The notes beneath the pieces were generated by a model. That model was given only the letters and a program-made list of their open reading frames with translations, was not told the DNA's origin and did no database searches. Shown here one piece after another: positions 1-12,440 of a stretch of DNA of 64,000 nucleotides. The position numbers and the translations under genes are program-made. Position 1 is the first letter of the stretch; each line of letters starts with the position of its first letter. The DNA comes from Dasyornis broadbenti (Eukaryota > Chordata > Aves > Passeriformes > Dasyornithidae), in contig VZRN01004248.1 in assembly GCA_013397935.1 (NCBI GenBank), positions 798,673 to 862,672 of the forward strand, in the 5' to 3' direction.

Positions 1-2790
1 TAAAGACAGACTTGCTACTGGCGGTTCTTAAAGACAACCAGTGCTTTAAAATAAAATTAAAAAAATTTCCAGTATCAGACTTGAGAAAAATTGAGTGTGG
101 GGCTTTACAGGTGCCTGGCAGAATCCCTGGGAAAGTATCATGGCTCATGGTCAAATGTGAAGTGCTTAAAAAGGGTTTGCATCTTGGAGTATGAATAATT
201 CAGCAAAACATTGCAGGAAGTTTTTAATGCTGATAATGCAACTTCTGCTACTTTCTATGAAATGTTATGCTTAGACATCTTCTTAAGTGCTTTTAATTTG
301 TGATGTGGTTTACACAACTTGGAGTATTTCTGTAGATAGATGTGCATTTGACTGGAACATACATCCTGCTGTTTCTAGGCACAGCTTGTATCTAAATAGG
401 TACTTATGGGTCAGCAGTTCTTTATCTGTTTGCCCAGCACTTAGCATTCTTATGGAGAGCTCTGCTGTTATCTTGCTTTGCCTTGAATTTGCTCTTATTT
501 CACCAGAACAATCTTCATTTTATTTTCGGGTACACATTCTTGAGATTTTGTCTGTTGTGCTTTAAGGCAGCTTCTGATGGAGAACATCAGTGCCCAGCAT
601 ACAGAGCCAGGTTTGACTGGATGTTGCGAAGGGTTTTGGTGTGCATGCTGCAGGGCCAGAGGACTCGTTATTTATGAGAAATACGGATGGGAAAGCCCAA
701 TGTGGAGTCAATTCTACGAATATCAGAGGGAAGGAAATTTATCCTTTTAGCACATATCAGTGGTGTTTGATACTTCAAAAGGAATGTGATGCAAGCCCAT
801 CCAGATGGCTTAATACATTGGTAAATTTTATTACTCTTCTCCTCGTGCCAGGGTTGGAACACGATTTTAGAATACTATCTAAAGATAAAATTACTGCAGA
901 AGATGGAAAGCCTCACTTGTCATCCTAGGATGTAAGCCTCTAGTTCATGTAGCTAGTTGTTCTAATAACAGCAGTGGAAAGTATCTAAACCTGATTCTGC
1001 AGCTACAGCATACTGCACAAAGGTCTGACAGACTGTCAGGTGCTGTTTGGGAGACTAATGTAAAGACTGGAGCATGGACATCTAGAGGATCAGACTGTAT
1101 TCTAATTTATTTTTGTGTTAGGATGTAGACTTTCAGAAAGTCTCATACGTCCACAAAAGCTGTATTTCTTTCCCTTTGGAAGGTTGAAAAAGAAATGTTC
1201 TCTGAAGTTATTTACTTCACCTCTTGTATTTTTATATGGTCATGATCCCTGTAATATGAACATCTTCCGGTATTAAAAACTCTCTTCATCTTCCCAACAT
1301 GCCAGGTCAATAGGCTTGGAAAATTAATTTTCTTCATCAGCCCCGTTGGGTGTGCTTATGTGAAGATATTACCCTAAGAGGTGCATGCAAAGAAATTCAT
1401 GAGGCTTTTAATTTTATTAAGATCCATGTTATGAAATGGTGTTTGGTTACTGATGGCATCAAGCCTGCACCAGCCACAGCAATCCTGGGGTGTTTGATCC
1501 CTGGGTCTGGGTGCAAATCAGGGAGAGCAGCCCCTGCCTGGCTCCTCCTTGGGTGCTCAAGCAGGTGTGAGGCTTGCGGTGCGATTGGCACAACACCTTG
1601 GGGTTTCTGTCCTGTGGTGATCAAGGGCAGAGCTCCCGATGCCTGTCCCCACACAGCTCCTGTGCCATGGTTTGCTTTATCCCTTTCCAGTTCTGCTGAC
1701 TTGCTGTTTTTCTGCCTCTGTGTCTCCCTTCTCACTCCAGTCTTCTCCAGAATAAACAGTCCAACTCTAGCTGTGGTTTGTTTTTTTTTTTCACACTGTA
1801 CTGGCTTTTGTACATCCATACTCAAATCTGGTGTTTCTGGTACTGGTTTTCAGTCATCCTGGCCTTAGTTCGCATTCCTAACACAATTACCTGGGCTCTG
1901 TGATTCTCCCCCACAGGACTCCAATACTTCCCTCAATTACCCGTGAAGTTTATTCCTCTCTGACCCAACTTCCCTGTAGCCGTGTGTGGACTGTGGCCAT
2001 TTCTCACAGTGCTGCCTGTAACTCACCTTCTAACAGCTTCTCACCTTGTTATCACTTCTGGCCGTTTCTGGTGTCACAGCCAGTAGTTTTCCATGTCCTG
2101 TTTGGGTACCCAGGCCAGGCTGAGTCATCTGCCTGCAGCACTAATACCAATTATTCTGAATAGTCTTAACTTCAGTAATGAGTGCTCTATCTTCATAAGT
2201 AAAGAGAATTCTCTTCTCTGGAAGTGCAGTCTTTTCCTGGTGATGATCAGTTTTATAGTCAGGATGTTACAGCCATGGATGGAGGCTGATGTTTTGGGCA
2301 ACTGGAAACACATGATCAGACAGGTTTATGAGGACTCAGTGCACAGATCTTGGTATGAATTTTGAACCAGATACTTTCTGATCAGGATGGTGGTTTCCCT
2401 CTTGGTTGTAAATTGGAGAGATAAAGTGTGTTTCTCTTGACTGTGGCTATTACCGTGATCAGATGGCAATGTGACAGGAAAGGGCTCTGCTGTCACATCT
2501 CTCTCTGGGGACTGCACATGGGCTGTGTGGTGTGCACACAGCATCCTCGGGTCGGAGGAGTCAGACCTCTCTTTTCCTCCCAGCTCTACACATTCTTATC
2601 ATTAAGTACCTCCAGGGCTTGAATAGCAACCTAGATATACAGTTATTTCTGATTTTTATCTGCCATCTTTCCAGTGTGTGTATCATGAGGCATTTTTATT
2701 TTTGTTTCCAAATAGCTGGCAAAAATGATCTACTCTTGGGAGCCATTAGAATGTCTTGGAGATGTCTGCAGTTGCACTGTGCCTACACAG

Positions 2791-2822
2791 TTGTGTGTGT
2801 ATGTATATAATATATATATATA
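2791..2822. repeat. TG/TA microsatellite
   Basis: A short TG run passes directly into an alternating TA run of about ten dinucleotides. It is a simple repeat with no sign of function. Confidence 0.9.
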
Positions 2823-5800
2823 GGCAGAAGTGTAATTTGCTTAGTGGACCAGAATGAATAAGTGACTGTGATTGGAAGGATCTAGCTGTGTTACAAAAGA
2901 TTTTGAAAGAAATAGAATAGTATGAAATAAGAGAGAAATGGTCTGTGTTTTCAGATTGTCATTCTTCATATAGTAAAACTGCTCATTTGGCATAGATTTT
3001 ATTTTACCTCCCTGTAGGTGTTTAAATTGTCTAGTTCGAACTAATCCTGTAGAGCTGCAGTGTAGTCAGTGGAGAGGAAGGGAGCCATGGCTAAGGAACA
3101 TTATAGACATCTGAAATAGATGGGGTAGGCTGCTTTTTTTGGAGCTACTGATCTCTGCCTTGACTTCATAGCTAAAGCCTTGATGACTACGACTAAATGT
3201 CAGGGTTTAGATTGCTAGAACTAGGGAGCTGAATTCTACCCTACGTGTCGATAATGTGTGTTGATTTCTGATTTGGGTTGTCAACAACAGACGCGTGATG
3301 CGAAGAAAGGAATTTGGAGCCTGCATTAGGATTAAGTCACTTGTCTTTCAGGTGGCCTGGGTGAATGCAAATGCATTCTGTGAATATTTTCTGCCTGGGT
3401 GCATGCTGTTAAAAAAAAGAAATTGGCAAAGAAAGGTGCGATAAGAAAAATAATAACTTTGGAAAAATCCTGGTTGGAAATTCATGGAAGCTGCTTCTTG
3501 AGGAATATCCCTGTCTCCATCTGGGGTGAGAACAATTTACTTTTCCTAAGATTATGTTTAGGAGTGGGGAATTTTGTGGATGCAAAGCAGGTAGCTTCAG
3601 GAGGGAGATGGGGCTTTCCAGGCAGTGTCAGAGAGGGATGGCAAGTGCGGCAGAAGACACAGCATCAGAGAAACCATCCTGTCATCAGTTCAGGCTTTTC
3701 CTCCTGGCTAGGGAGTGTGGGTAGCTGAGCTGGCTGGAATGTACCAAATTCACCAGGAAAGAGTAACGGTTAGGAAACAGCAATGTAGAGAGGGTTCTCT
3801 GCAGTAACACTTGGGTTTGTGTGGGCTGTGCTTTGGGGTGAGCAAATGCAGCATGCATTTACTCCTCGAGAGATTTTGAGTGTCGTTTTTGACTCGTGGA
3901 GAACTTATTCCCTAGCAGGGTCTCCAAGAGAAGATCAACTCAGGTGTGAAATTCATTTGGTCTTATTAACTTGGCAACTTTGTCCTGCTGTGGACATGTT
4001 GGCAGGAGCGACTGTGCCTGCCCGAGCCTGGAGTGCCAGGTGGAGTGTGCTGGAGGCGTGGTTTCAGCCAGAGGGAGAGCCCTTGTCCCTCCAGGATACA
4101 GCCAGAGGAGTAACAGTTCTGGTGACATCAGAAGAAAAGGTGAACCTGTCTTGGCAGAGAAGGTGTTTATCATCATAGATATAGGGTGGCACACACACTT
4201 TCTTTGTATCTTTGTGCTGCTGTATCATCTCAAAGAACACGTATCTTTTTCGAATTTCTCCCTCTCACTGCTGCAAGCAGAGACACAAAGTCTTTATGTA
4301 TCATCTTATCTCTTCAGGGCCTCTTTCCCCACAATTTCTACCCTGACTCTGTCACGCTGCCCTTTGTATGAGCTCTGCAGTGCCCAAACACCTGCTGTGT
4401 TATCTTGGGAGAAAGGCTGTGCCATGGCAGATGTGCAGCAACTATTGCAGCTTCCTGGAGAGCATCAAGCAGAGATCCTCCTCACAGAAACTGCCATCTG
4501 CCAGGGGATAGACCAGCTCAAAGCAATACTTGCCCTCCTCATGAGGTGCTGGTGAAATAATTGAACTCTGTGGACTCAGTTGTGGAATCTGGATTTTGAA
4601 AACAGGAAGTAATGGGATTTTTAAAATGAAATGGCAATCTTTAAACATAGTATTTACCATTGGTGGCTTCCAGTTTAATCTTTCTATAGAAATCACAAAC
4701 ATATGTTTTGCCTCTAGAAAAGCTATTCTGTGATTTTGCATGGGGTTGTCTCTGATGTTTTCTGTCATCATTTCACCATTTGCTTTTGAATGCTCATTTA
4801 CTGTCTCTGCCTGGTAATGATACAATGACTCAAAACAAGAGAATGTTTCAGGAAATGTATGGATTTAAGTGGGAGTAATTTACTTAAAATAATGTAACTC
4901 TTTTTGTAATGCTACTTTTCTGATTAAGCCATTGTACTGCAAATAACTCAAAATAAGGACAATGGGGATCCCCAGTCTACATGTGAAAATGTTGCATTTA
5001 TCCCACACAGGCCTCAACATGTTGCAGAAGATACATTTTTACAGAGACATTTCTAATTGGTGTACTTTAAATATGTTCCTGATAGCTTTGAGTTTCTTCC
5101 TGTCCTTGGGCTGTCTGTGAATAACTGATTTTTGAGGACATCTGCCACGCTGAAGAACCTCTCCCAGCAGTTTCTGAATCCCACTGCTTGAGCACCAAAA
5201 GGGTCCTTAGAAAATTAAGCAGAGCTGACCTGGGGAGATAAAGTGGAAGTGGCCCCTGACATTTCACAGTTAAGTTTCCACTGGTTAGGCCTCCTCATTG
5301 TTACCAGTGTGCACATCTGAATTTGCTTGGTTACAGCTACCAAATATTGAATTTAATAAGGGTTATTCAATTGAAGTTGAAAGGGTCACAAGGGTGTCAA
5401 ATGCTTATGCTCATAAATTCTGATCAATCTTCTTAAACTTTCTCATATGTAATACTAAATGGTTCAGATATTTTTACTCTTTCATTGAAGAGATTATCCC
5501 GCTTGACATTTCTAATACCTCTTTTTCTCAGTTCTTTAAACTATTTTATTATTCTTTTTGAGGTGTGGACTCTAGAACCAGGGCCTGCCATGCTGTGTGC
5601 CATGGAAATGCACTGTACAGCCACGTTCCCTGGGCTTTCAGGCTTGCTCGTAGGCCGAAACTCATTCAGGGCCATGTTTCTCTGTGTTGGTTTGTTCTGC
5701 CCCATGTTAGAGCCAACAAGTGGCTCTCAGGACAGAGCAGCTCAGTCATGACAGAGGAGTGAACCTGCATGCATGTTCTTCCTCCAAGCAGGGAGGCATG

Positions 5801-5879
5801 ATGCTGATGGCAAACTCCAGAGGTAATAAGAGATGCTTAATCCTTGTAAGTAGGCTGGATGTTTTGGGGTTTTCTGTTA

Positions 5880-5940
5880 TGGTTTTTTTTGTTGGTTGGT
5901 TTGGGTTATTTTGTTGTGGTTTATTTTTTTTGTTGTTCTT
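5880..5940. repeat. T/G-rich low-complexity tract
   Basis: About 60 bases on the + strand are almost only T and G, with several T runs of seven or eight and repeated TTGG/TTGT units. Low-complexity intronic sequence. Confidence 0.8.
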
Positions 5941-6288
5941 CAATGAACAGTAGAAATGTAGACTCTGCTGGCCAGCGCTGTCAGAGTAAATGGTTTATAG
6001 GAAATTTCTTGCTTCTTTTGTGATGCTGATCCTGCAAAGTGCAGAGCATCCCAAGAAAGGAACACAAAAGCCTCAGCTTTCACCATCTTTGGTGCGATCT
6101 GCAAACTCTGAAGGCAGAGCTGGAGCAGCAGCCAGAGCATTCGCTCAATGGCAGTGCTAACACAGAGCCTCCTGAGCTCTAACCAAGTGCTCTGCAAACC
6201 TGGTGTGGATCTGCTTGTGCCACCTTTGCTCTGCTCTGTGTAAATTCAGTCATGATCAATGGATCTGCTTTTATATAAGCAGGAGCTT

Positions 6289-6298
6289 TTATTTTTAG
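6289..6298 (+). promoter_or_regulatory. MEF2-type site
   Basis: TTATTTTTAG fits the MEF2 consensus YTAWWWWTAR exactly. CACNA1C is strongly expressed in cardiac and smooth muscle, where MEF2 factors act, so the site is plausible. A ten-base AT-rich motif is also expected by chance in 64 kb. Confidence 0.3.
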
Positions 6299-7060
6299 AA
6301 AGACTCTACAAAGACTGTCTCAAACATTTTTCTGCGTCCATTGCAGAAAAGGTCACAGAGAAGCAGCTAAACAATCTTTGTATACTCAGCCGGTGACACA
6401 AGGACTATTTTGGGGTTGTGTGTTACCGTGTTCGGCCTGGGATGTAAAGCAGATGCTGCATTTCCTCACGCAGGTGCTTACAAAGGTTGTCTCCTGCTCG
6501 TTTTCCCCACCTCTCGTTATCTCTCCAGCTTAGCTCCTGTCTTTGCTACAGTTGCAACCTTCTGCTTTAGTGCCGTGTTTAGTTTGGAAATGCTCTTAGC
6601 TAGCAGAGCAAGCCAAGAGTGCTTGTGTTTGCATCTGCATGTTACACATGCTTAATATTTAGATTTGGAACAATCAGCAAGAAGATACCAATAGATAAAA
6701 AATGCTAGAGAAAAGCGTGCATGCTGGAGGTACAACATAGTATTTTAGGTACCAAAAAACTCAGTACAATTATTTTCCTTAAAAATATGACTCCTAATCT
6801 GTTAATGCTATAATGTCTCTAGTTTGAGTAAAAGAATGGTTTTGATGTTGTTTTTGGGTTTTTTTTAAACTTTTAACATCACCCTGAAAACTAACCAAGC
6901 CTTTATCATCCTTTGTTGTGTAGCATGGTTTACATTCATGTGGTTCGTCATTTTCTGTGGGTTTGTTTGAAGGACGGTTCGCAACAGCTTCCTTGTCCTT
7001 GGTTTGCAGAGCATGTTGTGTATGCAGCATCCTCTTGGGGTTTTGTGGGTGAAGGGAAGT

Positions 7061-7073
7061 AGAGAGAGAGAGA
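7061..7073. repeat. AG microsatellite
   Basis: A short AG dinucleotide run of about six units inside a purine-rich stretch. Confidence 0.8.
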
Positions 7074-7385
7074 ATGGAGAAAGCTTTTGTTCTTCCCTCT
7101 GTTCAAATTTTGACCTTTTTTTGCATGATCTCTTTCTAACACCTTCATGAGGCCAAGTTACAAAGAGTCCTCCTGTTTGAGTACTTTTATTTTGTCTAAA
7201 ATTATTCAAAAATGAGAATGTTAATCAGATGACTGAAATTAGGAGAAGCAGCAAGCTTTTCTACTTTCACTTAATTCTTAGGATTTGATAGAACTGTTTG
7301 AAGTTTGTTTCAAAACTTTCCTCTTCGGTTAGTTTTGGTGATGTTTGGAGTTACACCAACAAAACACCAGGGGTAGAAAAAAAAT

Positions 7386-7410
7386 CACATTTTAAAAATA
7401 GAAAAATGTG
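7386..7410. promoter_or_regulatory. MEF2-type site inside a short inverted repeat
   Basis: Arms CACATTTT (7386-7393) and AAAATGTG (7403-7410) are perfect inverted repeats. The sequence overlapping the left arm and filling the spacer, 7392-7401, reads TTAAAAATAG, a full MEF2 consensus match. The symmetry is seen directly, but regulatory function is inferred. Confidence 0.3.
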
Positions 7411-7961
7411 GTTTTTAGAACACTAAGATTAATAGCTGAAATCAAAGTCACTTTTGACACTTGAAGCATCTTATAATACCTTTTCCTTTGAAACTGCCTG
7501 CATTTCAAGAAGGGAATGCATCTTTAATTTATTAGGATATTGCATGCATAAGCCGCATTTACCTAATTTTAGATTAAAATAAGTTTTTGCCTTTCTGGAA
7601 AGCAATAAATAGTTTTAAGTGACTGTTTTGCATGTGTGCTAATGTCTGGTTTTCACGGAGGATAATGTAGTAGGTACCTCCAGAAATTAGAGATCATATA
7701 TTGAGATGTGTTTATATCTTAACTCGTATGGCCAGTGCCTGCATGAGTGCTTGGTCTGGGTGCCTACAATGGTGCGTTCTCACAGCGCTGGTGCCAAGGG
7801 TGGTGTGGGATAGCCAAAGAGGCTGATGAGATGTGACCACTTGGAATGAGGGGGCTAAGAAGGAAGAGGATGAGGAGCAGATGGCCTTCAGAGGGCCCTT
7901 TTAATCTGAGTTATTGGGTCATAATGCAGATTAATGGCTTCCTGCTGTGGCTATGGCCACT

Positions 7962-7976
7962 GGGAGGGAGGGAGGG
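7962..7976 (+). other. G-quadruplex motif (four G3 runs, 1-nt loops)
   Basis: GGGAGGGAGGGAGGG has four G3 runs separated by single A bases, the loop pattern that gives the most stable parallel quadruplexes. The G-rich strand is the CACNA1C non-template strand, so it would also be present in the pre-mRNA. Confidence 0.85.
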
Positions 7977-9784
7977 CTGGCCGTGAGTGCTTAGGGCTTG
8001 TAGAGGAAGTTCAGATTTACACCCTCCTCTTCTACCCTTGCTGAGCTCTTCCCAGCAAACTCTGCTGCGGTCTGGATTTGTGCAGCTCATCACTGGCTCT
8101 GTAAACAGCAAGAGGAAGCAAAAGCTCTCAGCCTGTCACAATTGCCATTGTTTATCAGGTCTCATCTCCACTTAGATCTGGATGCAAAAGTTTGATTTCT
8201 TTTTGTGTTGCTTTGTGTGTGTCTGTCTTTATTGCAATGTCTATTGTCTGCAGCTCAGATACAGACCTATATAGAGATCCCTTTGTGCTTTTCAGCCATC
8301 ATCTGCTGTAAATGGGAGCAGACTGCTATTTCTGGACTGAGAATACTATGAGTTGTGGAAGAACTGTGATTGATTTTTCTAGGATGAAGACTATTGAAAT
8401 TGCAGGCTTTGAATTATTTAGATAGCATGCACTTGCACATATTTTCCAAATTGTCACATGTTTAGGGCCAAAAGCAGCTACAGAGTTGCTCTCTACCTTC
8501 TGCACAAACACGTGTGCATGCATGTGCTCCCCACAAATAAATAGGAGTCATCTAATCTCATTTAATCCACTTGAATTTGTTGTGCAATTAAACTTATGTT
8601 TTAGATTACTTCTGTACAGTAAGAGATTGGCACTTGGAGCAGCTGCTTTCACTTGTAGTTCAGATATCTGTCCTAAGGATGGAAGAAATGAGCCTCTGCA
8701 ATGACTAGAGAGGGGGTTTAGACAAGATCCTTTTTTTAAAAATGGTTTGGGTAGGGGGAGGCAAATGAAATTAACAGAACTCTGCATTCTCAGACAAGGA
8801 ATCTGGGCACCATCTAATACAGTGAAGATTATTTTTGAAGTGTAAGAGCTTACTTTCTGTGAAGAAGTTATATTTAGATTACTCACTAAGTGAAGAATAA
8901 TCGTTCACCAATACAAAAACGACAAGCAGTTAAGATGACAAGTTTGTCAGAAGAATCCAATTTATTGAGTTACAATAAATCTCCAGAGAAATTTTACTGC
9001 AGTCTAGGAAATCTTACCAGAAGTGTGCTTGCATCCAGGACCTGTAATGGTGGTAACAATAATTAGAACAAACATTAATTTAGACAAATGGTGGAAAAAA
9101 TGACAACCAGAAAGCTCTGTTAGTGTCTCCATTTGAGGATCTGTGCCTGGAGTTTGCCTCCAAGAAGCTCCCCATGATGTGTATGCATGTTACTGCCAAG
9201 GCTCTGTGCTCACAGGTGCCTTAAGTAGAGGTACCCTGCTTTAAAAAAGCAGTTGCATACACCATGAGCCAAGCATCTGGAGCTGCCTCAGGTGAGGAGC
9301 CTTGGTTGCTCATTGCCTTGCCCTTTGGAGTTGGAATTGCCCTTGTGCTCTGTGTTCTGCTGGAGATGGCGATATCCCTGGAGAGCTGTGGCTTTCTGTG
9401 AAAGCCTTTGCTAGCTGTTCCTTCAAACACAGGGCTCCTTGGGCTCTCTGAGGCTTAGCCGAGACAAATACAAACACTGCTCTTAGTAGAAAGGATGTTT
9501 ATGTCGCTAGTTCTCTGTTGCTGGATTTGGGTTTTATGAATGTTTCACTGAGCTATGGTTGAAGGAAAGCGTGGAATCCAAACCTGCCCCCTGTATTTCA
9601 GCCCTGCCACTGCTGAGCTGAAGGGAAGGATTGCTTGTAGTGTTGCATGGATTTTATCCCTGTTTCCGTTGTGATGGCTGCATTTTAATGGGAAGAAGGC
9701 AGCATGACAATATCAACCTCTGTTCTGTTGGGGATCCAGTATAAACCCCCAAGGCTTTTCTGAAAATAATTTGGGCAGATGATT

Positions 9785-10600
9785 CATTTTGCTTAAGTGC
9801 TTTGCATTTGTCCCTGCTGAACTCCATCCTATTTTAAAGACTTTTTCCTCAATTCATGAAGTTAATTTTAAATTCAGATCCTGTCCTTCAGTGTATTTGC
9901 TTTACCTCCCAGCTCCACAGTTACCTGCTTGTTTAATACCACTGTTCACCATTTAATCATCCAGATCATTAATTGAGCAGAATCAAAACATGGAACAGAA
10001 TCGGATCCAGGGCAGGCACTTGGGTACCTGCATGTGACACACGCTCCAATTGAGATGTGTACCAATGACAGCTGCTCTCACGCATCTGCTGCTTTCATGC
10101 TCGTGTTAGAGCAATTTCCTTCTTGCTCGTGTGTCCCTAGAATTCTTATGAAACTGTCATACAAGACTTCATGAAACTATTAATAAGGTCATCTGCTTCC
10201 ATCTTGCCTGTGAATTCTGTTGCTCAGTTCTGGAAGAAACTGGTTTTCTTTAATGCAATGTATTCATGACAGATCCCTGTCTCTTGCTCTTTTTCTACTT
10301 GTCCTCCAAGTATTTGCTGATGCTTGTTTATTTTACTTATTCTAGATTTTTTTTTAATTGAAGTTAACCTGGATGTAAATTTGCCCTCCTTCTATGTCTT
10401 TTTTGTATTTTTTTACTGGGGATTTCATTTACCCTTTTGGAGACCTCTGAGCTCTCTCTTGTCTTCCATGAGTTCAAGCCAGCAGCTTTGAGGTTACTTC
10501 AAAAAGTGCTTTAAGTATTCTAGGGTGCAGTACCAAACTAGCTCAAAGCATGGACATTATCCAGGTACTTGTTTCCCTTTTACAGTTGGAAATAATACTC
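9785..10600 (-). mobile_element. Ancient CR1/L3-type LINE relic (reverse transcriptase region)
   Basis: Read on the minus strand this resembles the reverse-transcriptase part of a CR1/L3-superfamily LINE. Near 9990-10025 the minus strand translates to a degenerate block with the spacing of the family's PQGS..GP.LF motif, retaining the P-x-L-F core. Further left, 9900-9945 corresponds to the region around the FADD box. To the right, 10310-10345, 10365-10405, 10440-10480 and 10515-10535 align in order with the upstream RT segments on which the family consensus is conserved. Many indels and stop codons mark it as very old and non-functional. The assignment rests on recalled family consensus, not an alignment. 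The right edge is uncertain by about 100 bases. Confidence 0.7.
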
Positions 10601-11550
10601 ATTTTGGTTTGGGGACTATTTGTGCTCGTCACCAACTCATAATTTTTTTTTTTTAGTAAAAATTGATGAAAAAGTCATGTAATACTTCATCCTTCTTCTA
10701 ACCCTATGTCAAATGCTCTCCTTTTTCCATTGGTTAATGGATCAATGTTTTCCACAGTCTTCCTCATTAACAGATGATCTCATACACTGATTTTTTTTTT
10801 TATGTGGTGTTCTTCATGCTTTCATTTTGGCACCTCTCACTTCACTGTTTTACAACGTTTTTCCTGTGTGCTTGAATTGGTGTCACCCATGATCTTAGTG
10901 ATGTGACCAGTTTCCTACTTTCTGTTTGTTTTCATCCTGAGAGCAGTTAGGACATTGGGAGTTCACCAGGCTCGTCTTTCACTGTACCCAGCTCTCCTCT
11001 GCTTTGGGGACAGACACAGCTGAGCAGCATTTTCAAGATGTGCAGTTTTAGGGCTCTACTGTTTTTAAAATGAGGGGAAAAAAGAATAATGGCACTTCCC
11101 ACCAGGCTAGGTCTATTTTCATTGAAATAATTAATCTAACCACACATTTCTCTAAAATGATTAAATGGCTAACTAGATAAAGTTCAAAAAACCTCAGAAG
11201 TTGTGATTCCGTTGTGTTGTTACCTTGCCCATGTCTTGTATCAAATGATCACCTCATAGCTGGGGTTTTTTATGGTGCTTTTGGTGATAGTTAATAGGTG
11301 GCCTGACAGATGGTATTAGAATGCAAATACCACTGATAAAGCTATTAATGGTCATCACTGTATATTTTAATAGTGGTTTTGGTAATGGTTTTGGTGGTTT
11401 AGTTGTGAGCTTACAGCCTCAGGTACTTTGTGCAATGTGGTTCATTTCGTGTTGTAGAGCAACCTTACCTATTCCTTTTGTGACTGAACTCTCATTTTTG
11501 AGACCTGGGTTTCTGTTGTTTCAGCATCTGTTTTAGTTCTGCAAATCTGC

Positions 11551-11570
11551 TTTTTTTTTTTTTTTTCCAG
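11551..11570 (+). repeat. T16 tract followed by CCAG
   Basis: Sixteen T bases at 11551-11566 run directly into CCAG. This resembles a splice acceptor, but the following sequence hits stop codons in all useful frames within a few codons and no donor with a coding segment is evident. I treat it as a poly-T tract or decoy acceptor. Confidence 0.75.
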
Positions 11571-12239
11571 AAGTGAAAGTCTCTTCTGAAGACTATGTGA
11601 TCAAACTTGTTCACATATATGGACTTTCCTGTTTAATTATGTTCAGATGCCTAAATTCATGATCCGTAGCACAGAAGGAGTTGAGAGAGCAGCGTTTTGT
11701 GCACCAGCTGGACACAGTCGTCAGTAGAAATTCTTGCTGAAGGGTGGTGGGGATTAGCAGGGTGATGATGCTGTGGATCACAGTGCTTAGTGAGTTATTG
11801 CAGTTGGGTTGGGGGCTCAATCTCCATTTCCTAGTTCTGGTCAACATCCAGCTTTATAATGGTGTATCGGTAGCGTGAAACTTCATTTGTAGTGGGGAAA
11901 TTGAGCGGAGTATTTTACTGCTCCACTGCAAAAAGAAAAATCCCAAATCCAGTAAGTGCAGCTCTCAGATTGCAGCAAAGTTTTGTGGTGGGGGAGAGAT
12001 GAGTGCTGTAGGTGAAATTTCAGCATGGTGCCTCACGAGTTCAATATGAACTGTGCTCTCCTTACCGCCCAGGAATTAACCTAAAGCATTTGGATTACAG
12101 GGTAGAATTCCATTCTCCCTGAAGCTTTGGCTATGCTGCCTTTGAAAACATTTTCCTCAGCTCTTGAATGTAGTTTCTGTGAAGCTGCGGGAGCTTCGCT
12201 TTTTTATTCAAGCTATATTTCTATAAACTGCCTCTAGAG

Positions 12240-12440
12240 CAAGTCATTTATCACTGCCATTAGTCATTTAGCACAGATAGCGTCTACAGCCCCTGAGCTT
12301 CATAAAACAGACAGATCCTTATCAGTAATCAATATTTGTAATATTTGTTAATATAAATCTGTCATTACTGACTCATCGTTTGAAATTAATTTGAGACAAA
12401 GCACTTTGTTATGGGACTGCTGATCATATCAGAAGCAAAA
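12240..12440. other. AT-rich candidate conserved non-coding element
   Basis: AT-rich stretch with homeobox-like and direct-repeat motifs. AGTCATTTA occurs at 12242-12250 and 12262-12270, one period of 20. AATATTTGT is tandemly repeated at 12331-12339 and 12340-12348. It looks like conserved non-coding DNA in composition only, since conservation cannot be measured here. Confidence 0.3.

Noticed and set aside
1350..1868. 172-codon open frame, with a 142-codon frame opposite
   Set aside because: Both strands are open over the same GC-rich stretch and no similarity is recognised, so composition explains it.
3971..4555. 194-codon open frame in intron 1
   Set aside because: It begins with TTG, shows no known domain and has no convincing splice signals or homology.
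11551..11600. T16-CCAG as an acceptor of a hidden exon
   Set aside because: The frame that follows contains stops within a few codons and no matching donor with coding sequence is evident.
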